Assembly (NCBI RefSeq): GCF_000264995.1
Contig: NW_006767441.1
Coordinates: forward strand, 1,594,173 to 1,658,172
Length of the DNA stretch: 64,000 nt
Direction: 5' to 3'
From: Punctularia strigosozonata HHB-11173 SS5
Taxonomy: Eukaryota > Basidiomycota > Agaricomycetes > Corticiales > Punctulariaceae
A model generated the notes under the pieces. It had not been told where the DNA came from and did no database searches. It worked only from the letters and a program-made list of their open reading frames with translations. Both the position numbers and the translations under genes were made by a program. Below, in pieces: positions 59,974-64,000 of this stretch (position 1 is the first letter of the stretch; the number at the start of each line of letters is the position of its first letter).

Positions 59974-60224
59974 CATTTCTTTTTTCTTCAGCACCACCGA
60001 TGTCGAGTGTTGGGCACCCACGGGAGCTGGAGCGTACCGATAGGGCTTGTCCCGGAACGGCGCCCGCTCTGCTGCTAGACACGAAGCGGAGGCAGGCCAT
60101 TTCTTTGTTTTTCTTCTGCACCCCCGATGTCGAGTGTCGGGCACCCACGGGAGCTGGAGCGTACCGATAGGGCTTGTCCCGGAACGGCGCCCGCTCTGCT
60201 GCTAGACGCGAAGCAGAGGGAGGC
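59974..60224. repeat. Tandem repeat of 124-127 bp at the 3' side of the Helitron
   Basis: Unit 1 (59974-60097) and unit 2 (60098-60224) begin CATTTCTTTTTTCTTC and CATTTCTTTGTTTTTC. They share CGATGTCGAGTGT, GGCACCCACGGGAGCTGGAG, CGTACCGATAGGGCTTGTCC, CGGAACGGCGCCCGCTCTGC and TGCTAGAC, with few differences. Each contains inverted pieces (CGGGA..TCCCG) that could form a hairpin before CTAG. Likely a duplicated Helitron 3' terminus, or simple tandem duplication of flanking DNA. Confidence 0.85.
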
Positions 60225-60802
60225 TGCTATATACACACCTGCAATGCACTCGTTTCCAGTTCGTTGTCGCAGTCTCGCAGGACCGATGTGATGGGGAGGG
60301 ATGCCGGCCCACAGGAAACACCCACCAGCGTCAAAGTCGACATCACGGGCAACGCCGCGAGCGTTCACTTAACCCGGTGGTCAGTTCTTCCTCATCCCGA
60401 CGTTCCTTTCTCCGGTCGCGGTAACGCGGCATCACGTACGAGCGAGAAAAGAGTCAACGCACCGGCGGCACGACATGCCACGGACCACCTGAGATACGCC
60501 AGGGGGTTGCCGCGAAGTTCTAATAGTTATGAATTAAAGTCTGCGCAATTCGACGTGGCACATACGCCTCGCGCCGTGAGGTCCAGAGGCGGTCACCGAA
60601 GTTCGGGGTGGAGCACGCCCGTGCCGCGTGGAGCTAAGCAGTCGCTCTCAGCGGTCCTTTGACGGTGATGCTGGAATAGCTATGCGTCTCTGGTTACTGC
60701 GGCTACGGGATTCGCCACGTAAGGGCGCCTAAACGCTAAAAGGTGAAATTCTAGCTCCACGAACACGAGTGATCCCCCAGCCGATGTCTTGGAGCTCGGG
60801 AA
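60225..60802. other. Unassigned stretch
   Basis: GC-rich DNA between the tandem repeat and the gene-fragment mosaic. A 162-codon plus-strand frame (60174-60662) starts inside the repeat and has no recognisable domain. A TATATACAC word lies near 60228. Confidence 0.4.
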
Positions 60803-60899
60803 CTAACGAGTTGTCCGATCTCGCGCGTACATGGCACATTCCCTAAACGACCGCTCAAGCCGATCCTGCGTTCTGTCAGTTGCACGGCCTTTATCTGGC

Positions 60900-61560
60900 G
60901 TCCTGTCAAACGTACCATCGTGCGTATTCAGCCTCGCTCCTCGACCAACTTCTACCCAGATGATGGTGCTGCTCATGCGGGAGAGCAGCGGCACACATGC
61001 GACCGCGGCCGCGTCGGGCGTGGTCACCGCGGATGTGGACACGGGTGGCCTGGCCGCTTGGACCCGCACGAACGGGTTCAGCGTCGGTATGGGTCGGCAG
61101 TTTGTCGGCGGGGTCTAGGGCAGAGGGTAACGCGACGTTGGAGGGCGCACCCTCTTCGCCGTACGAGCGTTCGGAGGATATCGACGAACGATTCAAAGAC
61201 GGCAGCGCGATCGAGGTTGGACTCGTGGATCGTACGGGTGTGACTTCAGAGCGATCTCAGATGACGAGCGCGAGTGCGACACGTGCGAGTTGGGATCCCG
61301 AGCGCTGCGGTTCTCCTCCTTCATGAACCGGATGACCGAGCGGAGGGCCTCGCGCTCGCGATTGGCCTCGCGCAGCTCTTCCTCGGCCTCGCTACGTTTT
61401 ATGCGTTCGGTCGCCGTCATCTTGTTCGCCTGGATAGGAGGCCGATCAATAACAGGTAACACGAGCATAATGCAAGATCCAGACCTCTTCGAACAGAGCC
61501 TGACCCAGGCTTTCCATCTCCTCTTGACATCAGCGCGCTGGCATCATCATGCCTTCGTCG
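60900..61560 (-). pseudogene. Sec2-type Rab-GEF fragment (coiled coil plus Ser/Pro-rich tail, copy 1)
   Basis: On the minus strand MESLGQALFEE is followed by a GT-AG intron (GTCTGG..ATCCAG) and then ANKMTATERIKRSEAEEELR, EANREREALRSVIRFMKEEN and VSHSRSSSEIALKS. The joined LFEE-ANKM and the heptad-rich sequence match the end of the Sec2 coiled coil, which exchanges GDP for GTP on Sec4/Rab8. Next, the tail SSERSYGEEGAPSNVALPSA, LDPADKLPTHTDA runs toward 60950. It is out of frame relative to its duplicate at 62400-62960 after about 61070, where the two copies also lose similarity. The front of Sec2 is absent, so this is a broken piece. Confidence 0.55.
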
Positions 61561-61563
61561 ATG

Positions 61564-62400
61564 TCACAAACATACAGATTCCGAATTTGGACCAAGCGGA
61601 TTCAGAAGGACACCAGGGGCGTGCCCCCACTCGGTAATTTTCAACAGCGGCGCGGCGCCGGCCTCATCCAGGCGGCCCTCGTCCATACAGGATCCGTACA
61701 GCCTGCGCTGCTTCTTCAGCATCAGCGCGGCATAGATCTCGTCCGCAGGCGTGCCTATCAACGCTGCCTTCTCATCCACGTCCAGGATCAACGCGGAGGT
61801 AGCGAGAGGACCGTCATCGACGGCGAGGTCGAGGATGGCCTTGATAACTCGGTTGTTGTTTACCCAAAGCGCGAGATGGTGCGTCTTGCGGCACCCGCCG
61901 GCTGCGCGAGATGATGCGAGGTAAGTCAACGTGAAAGAGCGACGGAGTGCTCAGAGCACAGGGTGACGTACTCGCGAAGTCGTAGAGGCTTTCGCAGGGG
62001 TCGACGGAGTTATCGAGGGAGGCGAGGATTGCGGCGGAAAGTGTGATGCAGCTTGGCGTCAGGCAAACTTCCTGTCAAGATCTGAGGTGAACGCGCTGGT
62101 TTCCATGGCTGTGGCAGGTCATGGTACATACCTCTTCTGGTGGACAGGTGGGTTGAGGAAGGGGCGCGCTCGCGATGGTTGTCTGTACGTCCGTCGCCGT
62201 TATTGGCGTGCACACAGTGGTGATTACCCCTCGGCTATCTCCATTTCCCGTGTGCAATTTGTATCGGGCGCCCGCAAACAAAACGACGAAGATTGAGGCG
62301 ATGAGCAGGAAGAGGATGGTAAGAACGATCAGGACCACGACCTCATCGAGGCGCTCATCGACCTCGTCGGCCCCGGCCGTTCCCCCACCGCCTCCGCCTT
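61564..62400 (-). pseudogene. N-terminal part of an M13 (neprilysin/ECE-like) membrane metallopeptidase
   Basis: Minus strand. A TM helix VVLIVLTILFLLIASIFVVL (about 62335-62270) is followed by FAGARYKLHTGN, a Thr/Pro-rich stalk to CPPEE, an intron (GTATGT..GACAG), EVCLTPSCITLSAAILASLD and NSVDPCESLYDFA. This is the disulfide and DPC start of the M13 ectodomain. After a second intron come GGCRKTHHLALWVNNNRVIK, AILDLAVDDGPLATSA, IGTPADEIYAALMLKKQRRL and YGSCMDEGRLDEAGAAPLLK. The segment usually between the GGW turn and NNRVIK is shortened, GGW reads GGC, and the sequence ends about 61565. The catalytic HExxH half is nowhere in the window. Type II ectoenzymes of this family cut small peptides; this copy cannot. 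Confidence 0.65.
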
Positions 62401-62960
62401 CAACCTCTCCACATCTCTATTCCCCTTCTCCTCGAAGCTCTTCCTGCTCCCGGCCGTGCTCCGACTCGCGCTCCGCTCCCTACCCACCTCCCTCGGCGTG
62501 ACCGCCCGCTTCCCAAACGCCGCACCGAGCGGACGGGGGCTCATACTCCGCGCATCTGCCCAAGGGCTCGTGCCATCGTCGCCGGTCGCATCGGGGAAGC
62601 CGAAGGAAAGGTTGACGGAGGGCAGCGACGGCGACACGGGGCGCGACGCGGCGAGCGCACTGGCGGACTGGATGATGGTGCTGCTCATGCGGGAGAGCAG
62701 CGGCGGACGTGCGACCGCGGCCGCGTCGGGCGTGGTCACCGCGGAGGTGGACACGGGTGGCGTGGCCGCTTGGACGCGCATGAACGGGTTCAGCACCAGA
62801 TCAGCGTCGGGATGGGCCGGCGATTTGTCGGCGGGGTCCAGGGCGGAGGGTAACGCGACGCTGGAGGGCGCACCCTCTTCGCCGTACGAGCGGGTGGAGG
62901 ATATCGACGAACGGTTCGACGACGGAAGCGCAATCGAGGCCGGACTCCTGGCACATCCAA
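62401..62960 (-). pseudogene. Sec2-like Ser/Pro-rich tail, copy 2
   Basis: Minus-strand sequence duplicated from, or source of, the one at 60900-61240: SSTRSYGEEGAPSSVALPSA, LDPADKSPAHPDADLVLNPF, then SAVTTPDAAAVARPPLLSRM and SSTIIQSASALAAS, VNLSFGFPDATGDDGTSPWA and GKRAVTPREVGRERSAS. The longer frame (62796-62329) suggests this copy is the better preserved. The tail joins almost directly to the M13 transmembrane exon without an evident gene border. Assignment to Sec2 rests on the adjacency seen in copy 1. Confidence 0.4.
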
Positions 62961-62984
62961 CACGTCAGGCAATCTAGAGAATGG

Positions 62985-63371
62985 GCCAGCGTGAAGATCG
63001 ATGCTCACGAGGGCGGGCTGGTGCAGTTCGATCTCTTCGGTTGCGAGCGGGGCGTCCTCGCCGAAGTTGATTCGGCGCTCACCTACGGAAGAGCGTTCAG
63101 GACAGATACTAGGCGTGTACGATGTGGCGAAAATGAAATGTACCTCGGTGGGGGCATTGTAAGTGTTCTCGATGCGGGTGCTAATCGGCACGAATCTATT
63201 CGGTGCACGAACTTTGATCCCGAGGCCGTGCCAGACCTGCGCTGCGGACAGGACGGGCGTCACATTGAGCGGGTTCACGGGGACGGTCGCGGCGACAGCA
63301 CGGGTCTTGTTTCGTGCGGTAGGTGCGAGTTCAGAGGGACGGTCGCGACGACGGCACGGGTCCTGTTTCAA
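62985..63371 (-). other. Fragment of unrecognised protein (weakly Hsp70-substrate-domain-like)
   Basis: Minus-strand frame with LNVTPVLSAAQVWHGLGIKV, RAPNRFVPISTRIENTYNAP, TEVHFIFATSYTPSI, SSVGERRINFGEDAPLATEE and HQPALVSIDLHAGPF. The order VTP..LGI..PI..RN..VGE..VSIDLHAG recalls the beta-sandwich of Hsp70 substrate domains, but identity is too low to name it. Probably another gene piece of the mosaic. Confidence 0.25.
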
Positions 63372-64000
63372 TCGATAGGTGCTGTTGAGCGAGAGATCTG
63401 CGGACAGAAAGAGAAGGGTGCGAGAGGACTGGGAGATTCTGGGTGATATCGTCCGTCGCTATCAGCCCGGATAACGTAAAGGATGGACATAGACCCACGC
63501 GAGTTAATCGATGCGGGATCTACACGAGGCAGGCGCTGGTCATTGACGACGTTATGAACAGTGTGACGAGCGACGTGCAGGGGAGCGCCCGTTGGGGTTA
63601 CCAACTACTCAGACAGCCGGAATGTCCAAGTAATCGGGTAGAGTTGGATGGGAGAGCAGCGTCGTCGGCACTTACTTTAGGCAAGAGTACACGCAGAAAA
63701 GAGGAGCTGGGCTCGACTCAAGGTCACTGGACACGAGGTCGACAGCGACGCAATAGGCACCTAATGGACTCAAGGTCACACACTAAGTCCCCAAGACACA
63801 AGAGGTCGAGATGGGGACTTAGGGCGAGCTACAGGGATCTTATATACACAAATCCATGGTCCAAGAATAGTACAAGAGAATCACATGCAGGGCACAAGGA
63901 TGAGTAAGACCGACCCACTTAGGTGGGTCAGGATTATGAATCAAGGAGTTAGAAGGAATAACGAGTCATTGTTCATGAGTAAGCGGAATAAAACTCCGGT
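63372..64000. other. Right-edge stretch
   Basis: No gene recognised. A 154-codon plus-strand frame (63443-63907) is rich in Arg, Ser and Thr without domain features. The sequence from about 63715 contains repeated purine-rich words such as ACTCAAGGTCAC (63716 and 63772). Confidence 0.4.

Larger units (their letters stand above)
52700..60224 (+). mobile_element. Helitron (rolling-circle transposon), boundaries approximate
   Basis: The block has two long frames, 52865-56866 (Rep) and 56860-59919 (helicase), the hallmark proteins of Helitrons. Composition is clearly more AT-rich than the flanks and coding runs of 4 and 3 kb are unbroken, unlike the intron-dense host genes, so it looks recent or active. 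The 5' TC end was not located with confidence. At the 3' side a 124-127 bp repeat is present twice (59974-60097, 60098-60224), each holding CTAG (60074-60077, 60202-60205), the usual Helitron terminus. Each CTAG is followed by A, not by the T expected of insertion at AT. The AT-rich part stops near 59960. Confidence 0.8.

Noticed and set aside
60174-60662. 162-codon plus-strand frame after the Helitron
   Set aside because: It starts within the tandem repeat, has no recognisable domain, and the equivalent frame in repeat unit 1 does not continue.
60740-60770. GGTGAAATTC word as in small-subunit rRNA
   Set aside because: Flanking sequence does not match rRNA; a chance 10-mer.
1-64000. CRISPR arrays, bacterial operons, phage genes
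   Set aside because: No regularly spaced repeats and no prokaryotic gene organisation; the window is fungal nuclear DNA.

Overview
The window reads as nuclear DNA of a filamentous basidiomycete, most likely a wood- or litter-decaying Agaricomycete. Genes are intron-dense with short (about 45-70 bp) GT-AG introns. The gene set is typically fungal: a Sog2 RAM protein, a Knr4/Smi1 protein, a Vid21/Eaf1 NuA4 subunit, GH55 and GH5 1,3-glucanases, a cytochrome P450, DUF2235-WD40 fusions and a Helitron of the family common in these fungi. I see no bacterial operon structure, rRNA or CRISPR array. Exon joins were inferred by eye from splice motifs and protein continuity, so single junctions may be off.

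Layout. 1-10 kb: two head-to-tail paralogous minus-strand genes with a DUF2235 alpha/beta-hydrolase head; the second ends in seven WD40 blades, the first runs off the left edge. A broken twinfilin copy lies between them. 10.9-11.9 kb: a small nucleotidyltransferase-like locus, possibly disrupted. 13.4-19 kb: Sog2 and an aldo/keto reductase, both minus strand. 21-23.7 kb: a secreted PhoD-type phosphatase. 24-24.8 kb: a small MYND zinc-finger gene, near-duplicated in the opposite orientation at 48.2-49 kb. 25.3-28.3 kb: secreted GH55 exo-1,3-beta-glucanase. 31.4-34.3 kb: membrane-anchored GH5 1,3-beta-glucosidase. 34.6-38.9 kb: Vid21/Eaf1-like. 39.3-41.4 kb: Knr4/Smi1-like. 41.6-47.3 kb: a tandem pair of succinyl-CoA:3-ketoacid CoA-transferase genes. 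50.1-52.1 kb: a P450 that looks broken at the K-helix.

The right quarter is accessory DNA. From about 52.7 to 60.2 kb lies an AT-richer, intron-poor Helitron with a 1,333-residue Rep protein (HUH and two-Tyr motifs) and an overlapping 1,019-residue Pif1-like helicase. The helicase has a C-terminal Cys/His protease-like module, and the element is followed by a 124-127 bp tandem repeat. Beyond it (60.8-63.4 kb) is a mosaic of gene pieces: a Sec2-type Rab-GEF coil, a duplicated Ser/Pro-rich Sec2-like tail, and the N-terminal half of an M13 (neprilysin-like) membrane peptidase without its catalytic half.

Functional threads: the Sog2, Knr4/Smi1, GH55 and GH5 genes all bear on cell-wall glucan and polarity. 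The CoA-transferase pair belongs to mitochondrial ketone-body/acetoacetate use. The strongest candidates for something unusual are the two-ORF Helitron with its protease tail and splice/overlap junction, and the chimeric gene-fragment block beside it.
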